Below are positions 11,389-24,602 of a stretch of 64,000 bases of DNA, one piece after another. Position numbers and translations under genes: made by a program. Origin of the DNA: Amaranthus tricolor (lineage: Eukaryota > Streptophyta > Magnoliopsida > Caryophyllales > Amaranthaceae); assembly GCF_026212465.1 (NCBI RefSeq), contig NC_080056.1, positions 10,218,392-10,282,391 of the forward strand, given 5' to 3'. The notes beneath the pieces were generated by a model. That model ran no database searches. It was not told the origin of the DNA and saw only the letters and a list, made by a program, of their open reading frames with translations. Position 1 is the first letter of the stretch. Each line of letters starts with the position of its first letter.

Positions 11389-11512
11389 AATAGTCCCGAA
11401 GCAATGAGGGCTAATGGCTATTATGCTCCATACGCACGAGTCACATGCACAATGATAAGAGTGATGGTAGAAAGAACCACAGTAGATACAATCATCTCTT
11501 CAAACCCATGCC

Positions 11513-12355
11513 TAGAGGTGTTCATTCGGGTGATCGGATCGGTTTCTGACGGGTGTCATTCGGTTCGATTGAATTTCAGATTGGTTATTAATCGGATGCA
11601 TGTTACTGCGGGTCACATTTGGGTCGGGTCGGGTCGGTTAGTCACGGTTCGGTTGAAGATCAGTTATTCGAGCTATCAGGTTTGCATCAATTCAGTGTCG
11701 GTTGAAGTTCGAGTTGAGTGTCAATCGGTCTTGGGTTGTTATCTGTTAACAATTAAAGTTGTTAGTTCATGACAATATTCTCTTTACTTAAGGAAATAGT
11801 TAAAATGCATATCAATTAGTAATTATTACTTTGTTACTTTTACTTGTTTGACTGTAAATTAAAATTAAAGTTCTATCATTTTTTCATCCAATTTGATTAA
11901 AAATAGTTTATAAGATATTATTCATTGATTATTAACTCTAAATATATAAAACCATGTATTTTTAAAATTTAATTTATGAAAATATCTATCGCTTTGTTAG
12001 ATTAACTAATAAGATGATTGAATATGAGTTGATCATACTTCTATGTTAGAAATTGATTAAGGTTTACAACAGTTCGATTAAAAATTGATTCGGGTTAAGT
12101 TGGTTATAGCCGGGTTGAGTTCGATTTCGAGCATGATACGGGTCGGATATGACTTGGTTCGGTCACTATTAGGTTTGGGTAATCTCGGTTAACGGTTACA
12201 TGTCGGTTATAAAAATCGGTCGCAATTCGGATTCAGTTTCCCATTTCGGTTGTCAATCGGCAACTTTGGTTCGGATAATGTCGGTTCGATAAATCTATAA
12301 AAGATATGCATTTTCGGGTCGGATTTTCGGGTCGGCTCACATTTAAACAGCTCTA
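11513..12355. mobile_element. Non-autonomous hAT-type element (843 bp), copy 1
   Basis: The 8-bp duplication CCCATGCC flanks it at 11505-11512 and 12356-12363, as expected for hAT transposons. The ends are inverted: TAGAGGTGTTCATT on the left, TAGAGCTGTTTAAAT for the complemented right end. Both subterminal regions are rich in TCGGGT/TCGGTT phrases (for example GGGTCGGGTCGG at about 11622-11636 and TTCGGGTCGG near 12315), typical of this plant hAT group. The core, about 11760-12060, is AT-rich. No transposase is present. The open frame at 11212-11772 runs across the Pack-MULE and this element and is not a gene. A related copy lies at 43142-44031. Confidence 0.8.
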
Positions 12356-12723
12356 CCCATGCCTCAATTTTGAGTTCTTGTTGTCATTTTGAGGGGACTC
12401 AAAGCTCTTGCTCAGTATAGATTTTGAAGTCTCAATTAATTCTCACTCAAAACTCTTGCTCAGTTATAATTTAGGATTATTTATCAAATATAGCTTTAAA
12501 GTTTAATCATTTTGGAATAAACAGCTTCAAAGTATTTTTTTTACAAACAACCTTCAATCATCAAACACGCCATCAGTATAGCCACTTCACCGAATGACCT
12601 GCTAAGTGACCATCGACCAGGGTAAATGACCTTTGACTTTCAATTAAATACATTAATTTAACCTAATACCTAATTATCCCTAATTAGACCCTTCTTCCCC
12701 AATCTCTCTCTAACCTTCCCCAC

Positions 12724-12981
12724 TCACCACCAACCCCCCACCCCACCACCACCACTACCACCACCATCATCTCCACTCAATTTCATGGATACCAAAGGCC
12801 AATATAAACCATATTCATAATCAATGTACTGTTTGTCTCTATTTTCGTTTCTTCTTTCACCACCAAGCATATTAGCCCAATGTACACCATATTCGGCAAC
12901 AAGGAGCATAGTAGGGATATTCCCCAATGCAGGATCTGATAACCACTCTTTCAAGCTCAAAGTGGCAAATCCTATAATCAA
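12724..12981 (-). pseudogene. Unidentified coding-like segment inside the long-TIR element
   Basis: This open frame of 85 codons includes FATLSLKEWLSDPALG, NIPTMLLVAEYGVHWANML and ERRNENRDKQYIDYEYG, and ends in a Gly run translated from the (CCA)n repeat. Its central part recurs at about 63100-63225 in the second copy of the element, on the opposite strand and degenerate. That suggests a host gene fragment carried by the family. I do not recognise the parent protein. The hydrophobic stretch LVAEYGVHWANML is too short to call a membrane segment. Confidence 0.35.
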
Positions 12982-13197
12982 ATTTAATCACATTCGAGCA
13001 AAAAACAGATGAAATTGAAAATCTTAAATTTAGATCTAAGAAAATTAGTGAATATCTTGAGTTTGAAACTAAAAGTTTTGTTGAATGATCACATCTTCTT
13101 CATCTGGATTTCAAATTCATACTCATCAATACTATTCTCAACATAAAAACTCAAATCATTGATTTTTTATCGGCTTTAATTTAGAAGAAGAATTAGT

Positions 13198-13665
13198 TTG
13201 GAGTTTTCCTTTTCACTCAGAAGAAACATGATGGGGAACAGGGTCAAAAAATGTTTGAATCTTGCGGAATGTTTCTCGCATTTTTCTGTGTTCTCTAGAA
13301 TTCTAAGGTTTCTAAGTTGTGGCAAGTATGACCCTGTTTCAATAAAATTATTAATCTTACCTAATTACCTAATTATCCCCAATTATACCCTTCTTCCCCA
13401 ACCTCTCTATCCCTTTTCCCAATTTTTGATGTTTTCCTTTTAACTCAGAAGAAACATGATGGGGAGCAGGGTCAACAAATGTTTGAATCTTGCGGAATGT
13501 TTCTTGCATTTTTCTGTGTTCTCTAGAATTTCAAGGTTTCTAAGTTGTGGCAAGTATGATCTGATGATATCCCTCCCAATCACTGAGCTTATTAGTGAAC
13601 AGTTTGTGAATGCTGCTTCTATTGTTGTGTTTTTGTTGGAGAAATCAAAGATGGAAGAATACAAC
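13198..13665 (+). repeat. ~245-bp direct duplication within the long-TIR element
   Basis: The block containing CAGAAGAAACATGATGGGGA, AATGTTTGAATCTTGCGGAA and TTTCTAAGTTGTGGCAAGTA occurs at about 13215-13330 and again at 13446-13558 with few differences. A partial copy of the CTAATTACCTAATTATCCCC subterminal sequence lies between them. The second repeat continues into sequence shared with copy 2 of the element (62640-62830, inverted). Confidence 0.75.
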
Positions 13666-13698
13666 TAAAGGAGGAGTTGTTATTAAAGGAGGGGCTTT

Positions 13699-13741
13699 AA
13701 TGGTGGTGGTGGTGGTGGTGGTGGTGGTGGTGGGGGGGGGG
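13699..13741 (+). repeat. (GGT)n microsatellite with G run
   Basis: About 11 GGT units are followed by a run of G. The complementary (CCA)n runs occur at 12730-12765 in the same element and at 62550-62577 in copy 2, so this is part of the family's subterminal sequence. Confidence 0.85.
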
Positions 13742-13835
13742 ATAGAGAGGTTGGGGAAGAAGGGTATAATTGGGGGTAATTAGGTAATTAGGTAAGATTA
13801 ATAATTTAGTGAAAGTCAAATGTCATTTACCTTAG

Positions 13836-14108
13836 AGTTTTTTTTATCTAGGTACCAATTGAGGGTTGGTTTCATTTGGAATTAATGATTGAATTTGTGT
13901 TCATAATTGATGATTTTAGCACTATTGATTGTCAAAAATATGGAGATTTTGATTTGGTGTTATGAAATTATTAGGGCTTTGAAACTATTACAATATTATT
14001 TAGCTTTGCTATACTTATTACATGATCAAATCACTCTATTAGATGTTGCTTAATATACCAAGAATCATTGTTACTTTATGTACTTGGTATGTTTGTTTTA
14101 ATAAAATA
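13836..14108. other. Spacer between the long-TIR element and the Helitron 3' end
   Basis: AT-rich sequence with no recognised gene or repeat. Confidence 0.4.
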
Positions 14109-14324
14109 CTAGTTTAGTACCCGCACAGAGTTTTGTAGAATGGATTTGTTTATTTGAAACGTAACTTTTAAATTATTGTGCAATTACATATTGTCATTAT
14201 GAAACTACAATAATTAAAATAAAATGCAATAATATATTTAAATTGTTTATAACATAATTATTCAATAAATTATTAAGTGATTGATAAAAAAGTAGCTTAT
14301 ATAAAAAAAATCATGTAAAATGAA

Positions 14325-15557
14325 AACTTATAGGTTTTGAAATACCTATTTAAATACAACATTTTCTGTCCTCTGACATAATTCACCATCCTTATCACAT
14401 ATTAAAATTTTCAATCCTTTCCTGCTAGTCACTCTAGAACTTGCAACGTAAAATTGTTCATGACTAAAACAGGCTTAGGTAGAAACAATCCAACGTAGGA
14501 TAGCGACTACCTTTGAGTGTTATTAAGCGTCATCACAAAACACAACGACACAGGAAGTTGTCTTCTTTGAATAGAAACAGGGATTTTAGAATTATCTATA
14601 CGCGTGAGAGTAATCCTTGGAATAAAGACTTTATAACCAATGTTAGATTCAGATATCATAGTTTCTTGAATAACACGGTCACCAAGATGATTAACCACTA
14701 AGCGTGTACAATTGCATAAGCCAGCTAACTGATCCACATTTCTAAGAAGCATTAATGTTGCTCCAACTTTTAACACTAACTCATGGTTTGGTACTTTAGA
14801 TGCTCTTATTGAGTTTAAAACTCAACTGAAAATGCATCATCACTGCTGCCATAATTAGTATTAGATTTGCAGATTGAATCTGAACTCACGTAGAACTTCT
14901 CTTTCCCAGGAAGGAGTGACAGTTAATGTTCACTAACCTTATCAACAATCTCGTTGGTTGGTGATAAAACCGCCCTATGAAAGTACGAGCTGTCAATCAA
15001 ACCCTCACGAATTCCAGGATATGGACAATCAACTAATACAACTACTAGATTAGATGCATCCTTTATTAATAGATCTTCAGGTGTATCTATAGTAGCCTCT
15101 CCATCGTTTGGTCCTCCGAGCTTTCCATCGCCAACCTTGAGAATCCAATCTACGGATTCTTGCAATTCTTCAACATTGGCTAATCTCGATCGTAATCTCA
15201 TGTTCTTTGTAAGCCGTAACACCTTGCAATGATTCCCAATCCTCTAAAAGTTGAGTGTTGCGAATACGATATCTTGTCTTGTACCCTTCGGGATAACTGA
15301 AGCTTGTCGAAAATCACCACCAAATACAATAATTTTGCCTTCAAAGCTCAATTCAGATGGTTTACCGTTAGGACAAGGAATGGCATTGCGTAAACTTTTG
15401 TCTAGAGCTTCAAAGCAATGCTTGTGTGTCATTAGGGCTTCATCCCATATGATAAGCTTAGCTCGTTGGAAGAGGTCTGCCAACAGATTATTAGGTTCTA
15501 TACCCCTACACATTGAATCTTCAGTTAATTTGAGGGGTATGCCAAATCTTGAATGTG
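14325..15557 (-). pseudogene. Helitron PIF1-like helicase, C-terminal part
   Basis: Read on the minus strand from 15557: AHSRFGIPLKLTEDS, then AKLIIWDEALMTHKHCFEAL with the Walker-B-type DEA, then GKIIVFGGDFRQ, NMRLRSR, WILKVGDGKLG, YFHRAVLSPTNEIVDKV, LKVGATLMLLRNVDQLAGLC, PVSLCFVMT and FYVASSRVTSRKGLKILI, ending near 14325. This is the order of helicase motifs in Helitron RepHel proteins. The pieces are in different frames (15244-15513, 14923-15222, 14507-14776), and a stop lies in the region after the NNTQ segment. It is therefore a pseudogene. Its upstream half is separated by the LTR-like insertion ending at 15563. Confidence 0.85.
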
Positions 15558-15562
15558 CAGTC

Positions 15563-17274
15563 TATAATAGTTTGAGTTAAAGCGAACCAAATATTCATAT
15601 GTAAATGTGATTTTCGGGTCACATGTCGAACATTTAAGTTAAACCCTTTTCTAGGACCGACAACGTTCTAGTGATAAAGAAATAATTAAACGATAACGAA
15701 TATAGTAAATCAACGGAAGTCTTAAAGTTTACACTTGAGAACCTACTAGCCTTGTCAAAACTAATTAATGTCCAAAATAAAAGTATACTTGTGATAGAAA
15801 ATATAGTAAAGTTCATTCGACAAAATAATATAGGTTCAAGTGCTAGTTAGCTTAATTAGTAGGTTATGTTGTTTGGATTCCTCACACACAAGCCCCACCT
15901 GCAAATCAACCTGCTAGTCATCGAATGACAACACCATAGTACGTTACAAAATATTTAAAGCAGTACACGTTAGAGACTTCATACAATGCATTAAATAGGA
16001 TACTTACAAGCATGAGTTCATCCAAGCATACAAAGGCTCTAACAAATTTTAATTCATATTCGACTTTTCAATTTTCCAACTCATGTCGTTGTCTGTCCTG
16101 TTCAGGTTGATATAGTATTACTAAAGTTTGAAGGAATATGGGAGAGCTAATCCAAAGGCAACCTCCGACCTAAGACATTGTTGTTCTGTTAGGGTCGTCA
16201 TTGGTAAAATATGCATAACCCTATATATACAAAAATTTCATCACCAAACTAAATCATGCATCAAAACATAAATAATCATTAAATTAGAATATTCCCAACA
16301 TCTAGCAAGACTTTATTTTTTTCTTTTCTATTTATTAAAATTAAAATCATGAACGTGATTCTTCTAGCAACTTAAAATTTTGGTAAAGAATCAAAAGTTG
16401 TGATAACTAAAAATAAATAATTTACATACACAATTCCTCTAAGAAATTGAGATTTTGTTAATGAATTATGAATTCATAAAAATCTTATCAATTAAAAGTA
16501 TGAACACAATCTTCTAACAAATTGAATTTTGTTCAAGATTTATGAATTTGTGAAAACTATGTAAAATAAAACATAAATATAATCCCTTCTAACAAATTGA
16601 AGCTTTGTTAAAGGAATTTGAATTTATAAAAAATTGTTTAATAAAAGCTATGAACATAATTCCTCCAACAAATATAATTTTGTTAAAGAAGTATGAATAT
16701 GGAAAAATAAATAAAATAATGCTATGAACAAAAATTCTTTTAACAAATTAAAATTTTATAAAATAATTGTGAATCAAGAACTTACAATTTCAAGGATCAA
16801 AGATGAATTAGCACACTTGAACACCCAAAAACCAACTCAAGAATTTTCCTTAGTTTTTTCTCTTTTTCCTCTACTTTGGCCAAAAAATTGCAAGGAATAT
16901 TGAGAGTATTTTTCTGAATTTTTTCTTCATATTACTCACACTTATGCAAGCTTCAATACCAATTTAATTCAAGGAGTGAATGCATTGCCTAGTTTTCTTG
17001 ATTAAATGCCATTAAACTTGCAATTAGGGAGGAGTTACATGACTCATCCACAATCACCAAGTTGATCGGCCACCCCTTGGTTGCCCATGATATTTATTTT
17101 ATTTTTTTTATTTGAATTAATTCATTATTCGGTTTAATTGTTAGACGCAAATGTTGTTACGCAACAAAATTCGCGCACAACAAAGTATAAACAAATAATT
17201 ATTTAATACATTAAATCGACTAATTATTTATTAAATGATTAATTTTTTAATTGATATATTAACGGGGTGTTACA
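15563..17274 (-). mobile_element. LTR-like element or solo LTR (1,712 bp) inserted in the Helitron helicase
   Basis: The 5-bp sequence CAGTC occurs at 15558-15562 and 17275-17279. On the minus strand the inserted DNA starts TGTAACACCCCGTTAA, a common start for plant gypsy LTRs. Removing it joins helicase sequence reading GIATLLIPKGRT to AHSRFGIPLK, matching Helitron helicases. The other end reads ACTATTATA rather than the usual CA, so that terminus may have mutated. No gag-pol is present. The minus-strand frame at 15634-15816 is unremarkable. A solo LTR is the best explanation. Confidence 0.6.
16311..16785 (+). repeat. Degenerate ~70-75-bp tandem repeats within the LTR-like element
   Basis: About six imperfect units share the order CTATGAACATAATTC, TCTAACAAATTGAA, TTTTGTTAAAG and ATGAATTTATAAAAA. 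Clear units begin near 16430, 16500, 16570, 16645 and 16720. AT content is high and no coding frame is seen. Confidence 0.6.
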
Positions 17275-17482
17275 CAGTCCTTCCTTTAGGAATTAACAAA
17301 GTTGCTATGCCACTCGGGACAACGGGAAGGACAATATTACCCTTTGATCTTAGACATGTGCATAAGATCTTCCACATGAATGCTTTCTAGTCCCACTCTG
17401 TCCATATAAGAAGAATACACCACCTCACCTCTTTCAACGGCTCTGGTAATCTCATTGTATATCAAGGTTTGCTCGTCGGTCA
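17275..17482 (-). pseudogene. Helitron helicase segment with degraded Walker A region
   Basis: The minus-strand frame starts TDEQTLIYNEITRAVERGE, which precedes the helicase ATP site in Helitrons. The expected FFLYG-GGTGKT loop is present only in altered form: another frame reads GVFFLYGQSGTRK, so the GK is lost and a frameshift separates it from the upstream part. It continues as GNIVLPVVPSGIATLLIP and is then cut by the insertion ending at 17274. The ATPase could not work. Confidence 0.8.
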
Positions 17483-17485
17483 TTA

Positions 17486-18287
17486 CACTATAAAAAAAGT
17501 TAATTTGATATGGTATAACACTAACAAAAACTAGCCCATTTAGGTCTGCACTAACAAAAACAAGCCCATTCAACTATTTCATAGAAAAAATTAATTAATT
17601 TAATACAGAAAATGTACATTCATAGTAGGGAACAAAATTCCAAAGGCTATAATAATAAAGTAAAGATAAAAGTCTAGTTCAAATTCAAGATACTCTAAGC
17701 CTTCTTGGAGGGCAAAACGACTAATCCATAGATGACAGCAAAATAATAGAAAGATTGAAAACCATAGAGCAAAAGGAGAAGATTGTATAGCGAAAATACC
17801 TTATTCAATTCAGTCACAGACTCACATAACAAAAGTACAACATTTAGAGTATTAGAAAAGAAGAACGATTAAGTCACATTGTTCTTCAGATTTGGAGAAG
17901 CAACAGTTTTGTTCATTGGATTTGGGTTAGGGTTTGGGAGAGAGACTTTTGTTCTCTAGGTTAGCTAGGATTTGCGACAGAGGAGTAGTAGTTTATTTTG
18001 TTCTTCAAAAAGAGAGGTCAGAGGAGTAGTAGTATAGTTTTGTTCAATTTCTTAAATTTTTTTTTCCTATTTTTTAACTTGGGGTAGCCACGCTTATTAG
18101 TGTGGCTAAAATGATCAAATTTTTATATATTTACTTGAGATTTAGTCACACTTAAAAACAAGGCTATTATTCTCACGCTTAATAAGCGTGCCTAAATGCA
18201 ATATGTGTGCCTAACGGAAAAATAGCCGATAACACTTAATTAAGCGTGACTAATTAACTGTAGGTACATGCCACATTTTTTGTAGTG
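17486..18287. mobile_element. Non-autonomous CACTA element (802 bp) nested in the Helitron
   Basis: The left end reads CACTATAAAAAAAG. The right end, 18277-18287, reads TTTTTGTAGTG. The 3-bp TSD TTA is at 17483-17485 and 18288-18290. Subterminal repeats such as AGCGTGGCTAA, AAGCGTGCCTAA and AGCGTGACTAA cluster at 18080-18255. On the minus strand the Helitron frame passes from VELQVFLP directly into TDEQTLIYNE once this DNA is set aside, confirming the insertion point. No transposase was seen. The interior around 17640-18010 has no recognised coding sequence. Confidence 0.8.
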
Positions 18288-18290
18288 TTA

Positions 18291-19711
18291 ATGGAAGAAA
18301 CACCTGAAGTTCAACTTTTAAAGATTATTTATCGTAGTTGGGCTCTTCCATGATTAGCTTGTTATTACCATCATTAACAATGACATTACTTGGGGAAATC
18401 TCAGGACATATGTTCATCAAAGAATTCCCATTCCTATCAAGAATCTCCTCAATGTCACAAAGTGTAAAATTCTTTAACTGGTCTTCTATGAGGTTTAGAT
18501 CTATAACATAAGGGGTAAATTTTAGAAATCACTCATAATATAATTACCTTGTTTAATATTTAAATAATAACATAAACTATAAAAAACACAATACCTAGCA
18601 TTTGTAGCACATCTTCGGTCAACATCCTCCATGTATTATCCAACACATATTTTGCCCTTGAAATTCTACCAGTCAACAACAACATTACAAACAACTTCCT
18701 CGAATAGAAGGCTGATCCCCAAAAGCTTGCGTCAGTAATTCCGTCAATCTATTTATCGTTATCAAGCAAGCCAATGGAATAGAAAGCATCCTTAAAAGTT
18801 GGATGAGTTACACCGTTGACTGTTCTGATGTCCTCAAATGATATTGGCTCCTCGACAAAATTTAGTAAAGTTCTTAAGTAATATTGTTCTCCACAAACCG
18901 GTGCAACGTGATATTATCTGCCTATTGAGAAACCTCTTTTCCTTGGAGTCCAGACTTTCTCTTATTTATTGCCACACAAAACATCTTGTAAATTCACAGT
19001 ATAGGAGATTCTTAGCCTCTTCGTATCTTCTGTTGCACTCCATCTACACCATGAACATTGACCTCTCATTCATCGGTCTGGATAATACATCATCTCTTGT
19101 GTCATCATTATTGAACACAAAAATATGTTCACCTGGATGATGAATATCAAAACCTAAGATGTACCACAAAGCTTCACTTGCATACACATATCTGCAATTA
19201 TAGTAATCTTGAATTTCATTAATGTCCCACTCGTCTCCATTTTCACTGCTTGTTCTACACAAACCTGTTGTAATTCTATCTTGGCCCTTATTGATGTACT
19301 TGAAGAGATATTTAATTACTCGATACTGGTTACACCATTCAACATTAATATGTGCATTGTCTTTCAAAATTAATGATGGATTGTGAGCAACAACATATCT
19401 GTTATCCAATTCAATATGGTTTTGTCTACAGTTGCACCATTATCCCTTCTTTTATAGCATGGGTAAACATTTGTCCATCTCCATCAAAATATGTTTCATC
19501 ATTGAACCACTTTGGAAAGTGTTTTAAACACTGTTTGTCTCTTATACAAGGTGATTTTGGGTTTGACGAACCACATGGTCCATGCATCATTACGTCTGAT
19601 ACCAAAGCATAAAACAAAGGGTTGTCTTTTGGATCTTATCATCCCGGTATAGAATCAATACTTTATGTGCATGTGGAAGACCTCTCTTTTGGAATACAAT
19701 ACTATATACCA
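18291..19711 (-). pseudogene. Helitron Rep (HUH) domain and linker to helicase
   Basis: From 19711 downward the minus strand encodes VYSIVFQKRGLPHAHK, containing the HAH (HUH) metal-binding motif of rolling-circle Rep proteins. Next come MMHGPCGSSNPKSPCI, HFPKWFNDET, and LDNRYVVAHN and INVEWCNQYRVIKYLFKYIN, with the catalytic-type YLFKY tyrosine pair near 19300, then INKGQDRI. It continues as YYLRTLLNFVEEP, FEDIRTVNGVTHPTF, ASFWGSAFYSRKLFVMLL and TWRMLTEDVLQ, ending at KNFTLCDIEEIL and IMEEPNYDK before the CACTA insertion. Frames 19426-19617 and 19044-19409 are the longest pieces, and stops separate the rest. In an active element this nicks and joins single-stranded DNA. Confidence 0.85.
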
Positions 19712-19725
19712 CTTTAATAAAAAAT

Positions 19726-20176
19726 AGGAAAAATTACCCTGAATAATACGATCTTTCACTGATTTTCCTACAATAATACGAACTGTCAATTAACCATGAA
19801 TAATATGAACTTTGATACATATTTCCCGCTGGCATACCATTTTACCTGTTACCGGTAAACTTACTCATTCCTTTTAAATTGTTTTTTTGGCTGATAAAAC
19901 TAAGTAAGAAAAATTACCCTGAATAATACGAACTTTCACTGATTTTCCTACAATAATACGAACTTTCAATTAACTATGAATAAAATACGAACTTTGATAC
20001 ATATTTCCCGCTAGCATAATGAAGAAATGGGGAATTTACCGTTTCTCTAGGTAAAGAACCGGTCAGGTATGCTAGCGGGAAATATGTATTAAAGTTCGTA
20101 TTATTCATGGTTAATTGAAAGTTCGTATTATTGTAGGAAAATCAGTGAAAGTTCATATTATTTAGGGTAATTTTTT
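19726..20176. mobile_element. Foldback MITE with ~110-bp inverted arms plus an extra arm copy
   Basis: The arm AAAAATTACCCTGAATAATA, followed by CGAACTTTCACTGATTTTCC and ending in ATATTTCCCGCTAGCAT, occurs at about 19907-20018. It is repeated inverted at about 20065-20176. A third copy lies at 19727-19838 in the same orientation as the left arm. There is no coding capacity. It lies in the gap between two Helitron segments, so it inserted into the Helitron or was joined there later. Confidence 0.75.
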
Positions 20177-20935
20177 CTAAAAAATATATAAGTAACCAAT
20201 GGATCATACAATATAATAAAAATACTGTAAAATTACACATGAAATTCTTATAGTGATTTGCTATATATGTAATAATTCTTATGAAATTTAATATCAACTT
20301 ATTCCTTTAATATATAAGTATTATATCACATTTAGATATGTTATGTTAAATTTTATTAAAATATTATATTTTTGAATTTAAAAGCTTCATAAGATTTTTC
20401 AATTAAAGTTTTTTAGAATATATATTTGCTATTAGGTTGAAGTATTTGCTATTTAATAAATTTTTTTCATTACAATTTTAATTTCTAAAATATTTCATCA
20501 ACAAAACAAAAGATACATGATAACCAAAAATTATTTTGAGAATCATAAAGAATCATTATGATACCATTATTGGAAGATTACATATATTTGCTTTAAAAAT
20601 TATGAGAACTTTAACTAATACTTATATAAACAACCTGATTTTTTTTTTACTAAAAGCACTCTATAATAAAAAATTCTCATTCGATTTTATAAGAAATATG
20701 ATAATTTATACTAACATTCAATTGCATCTGTATTTAAAATTTATATTTATCTATACTTTTTTTTGAACAACTTTGTGCATTGCATGAGTTTATATACTAG
20801 TACTAATTGAATAAGGAAATTTATCTTAAAAAATAGAATATAGAGTAGTTTTACGAACATGCAATTACTCTTCCAAAAATATTTTTCTTCTTTAGGCTGC
20901 AACTTAATTGTCTAATTTAATTCAAAAAACTATCG
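20177..20935. other. AT-rich insertion or filler within the Helitron
   Basis: This stretch has no recognised gene, repeat or terminus. The plus-strand frame at 20536-20766 is Ile/Leu-rich from AT bias and is not considered a gene. Helitron homology stops at ~19711 and resumes at ~20936, so this DNA, together with the MITE, was inserted or retained between them. Confidence 0.4.
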
Positions 20936-21335
20936 ATAATATACTTGGTCAATCTTCTGGACGCAACCCTCTGGACTGAACAAAATGGGTAATCTCTGGC
21001 CACTTTAAATTACACGTAAATGTAATAAATATGTTTAAGTATCCAAACGTCTTGCATATACCCATAGCATCATGATATATCTCTGTCATAAAACGTGGGC
21101 TTCCCAAATAAGCTTCAGATAAATGTCACGTTCTTCGGCAACACTTCCTATGTCCCCCACAATCAGAGCGGCAACATCCGATGCAGATGGGAGATTATGG
21201 GTCTTTCCATCATGACTTCGTCTATTAATAAGCTTTAGATGAATGTCAACGCTGTTGGAATGACATATGTTGTCGCGAACTATTCTCCACGTTTGCACGT
21301 ACCGATTCGTATTATCTAATAAAATTTCTTCAAAT
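20936..21335 (-). pseudogene. Helitron-like N-terminal domain fragment with internal deletion
   Basis: On the minus strand from about 21335 the frame reads FEEILLDNTNRYVQTWRIVRD, then LKLINRRSHDGKTHNLPSAS and DVAALIVGDIGSV, a strongly conserved part of plant Helitron proteins. After RDIYLKLIWEAH it stops. From about 21075 another frame reads DAMGICKTFGYLNIFITFT and NLKWPEITHF, which in intact proteins lies well downstream. Roughly a hundred or more codons are therefore missing at about 21075-21086. An AG acceptor at the 21335 boundary suggests an exon start. Confidence 0.8.
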
Positions 21336-21659
21336 CTTTTTGTAACAAACCTTTTTTCTTAATTTTAAATATTTTGACAAATTCAATTATTGTTTTGTTT
21401 GATTATTTCTAATTCTCTCTCTCAGAATAATAATAATAATATTGTACTTTAAATATTAAACCTAGCTAAATTAACTATATTAACAAAATCTTATGATTTT
21501 CTATACTATTTTATGATAAAAAAAACAAAGAAGAAAAAAAAAATAGAATTCTAGAAACTAGTTTCAGGTGGCATAATTACCTACATGTCCTAATTCTAGT
21601 TTTCTCCATTTTTTTTTATTATTACTTTGCCTTATCCTTTAAGTTATATGCACATGAAG

Positions 21660-24602
<2,943 letters not shown>

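Larger units (their letters stand above)
12470..13835 (-). mobile_element. Long-TIR (MULE-like) element with captured segment, copy 1, one end missing
   Basis: The first ~100 bp (GATTATTTATCAAATATAGC, then an ATTTTGGAATAAACAGC block and ACAAACAACCTTCAA) match both terminal repeats of the complete copy at 62311-63343. Inside, 12600-12720 and 13740-13835 form an inverted pair containing GACTTTCAATTAAAT, CCTAATTA and (CCA)n/(GGT)n. The interior matches copy 2 in reverse orientation. The expected terminal repeat after 13835 is missing, so this copy is truncated there. It contains a tandem duplication and an unidentified coding-like segment. Confidence 0.65.

Noticed and set aside
11212..11772. 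186-codon open frame
   Set aside because: It runs across the right arm of the Pack-MULE, its TSD and into the hAT element. It is made of CGTGTCC and TCGGGT repeats.
13198..13668. Plus- and minus-strand open frames of 70-81 codons
   Set aside because: They lie in a directly duplicated block of the long-TIR element. Sequence is shared with copy 2, but I recognise no protein and cannot choose a strand.
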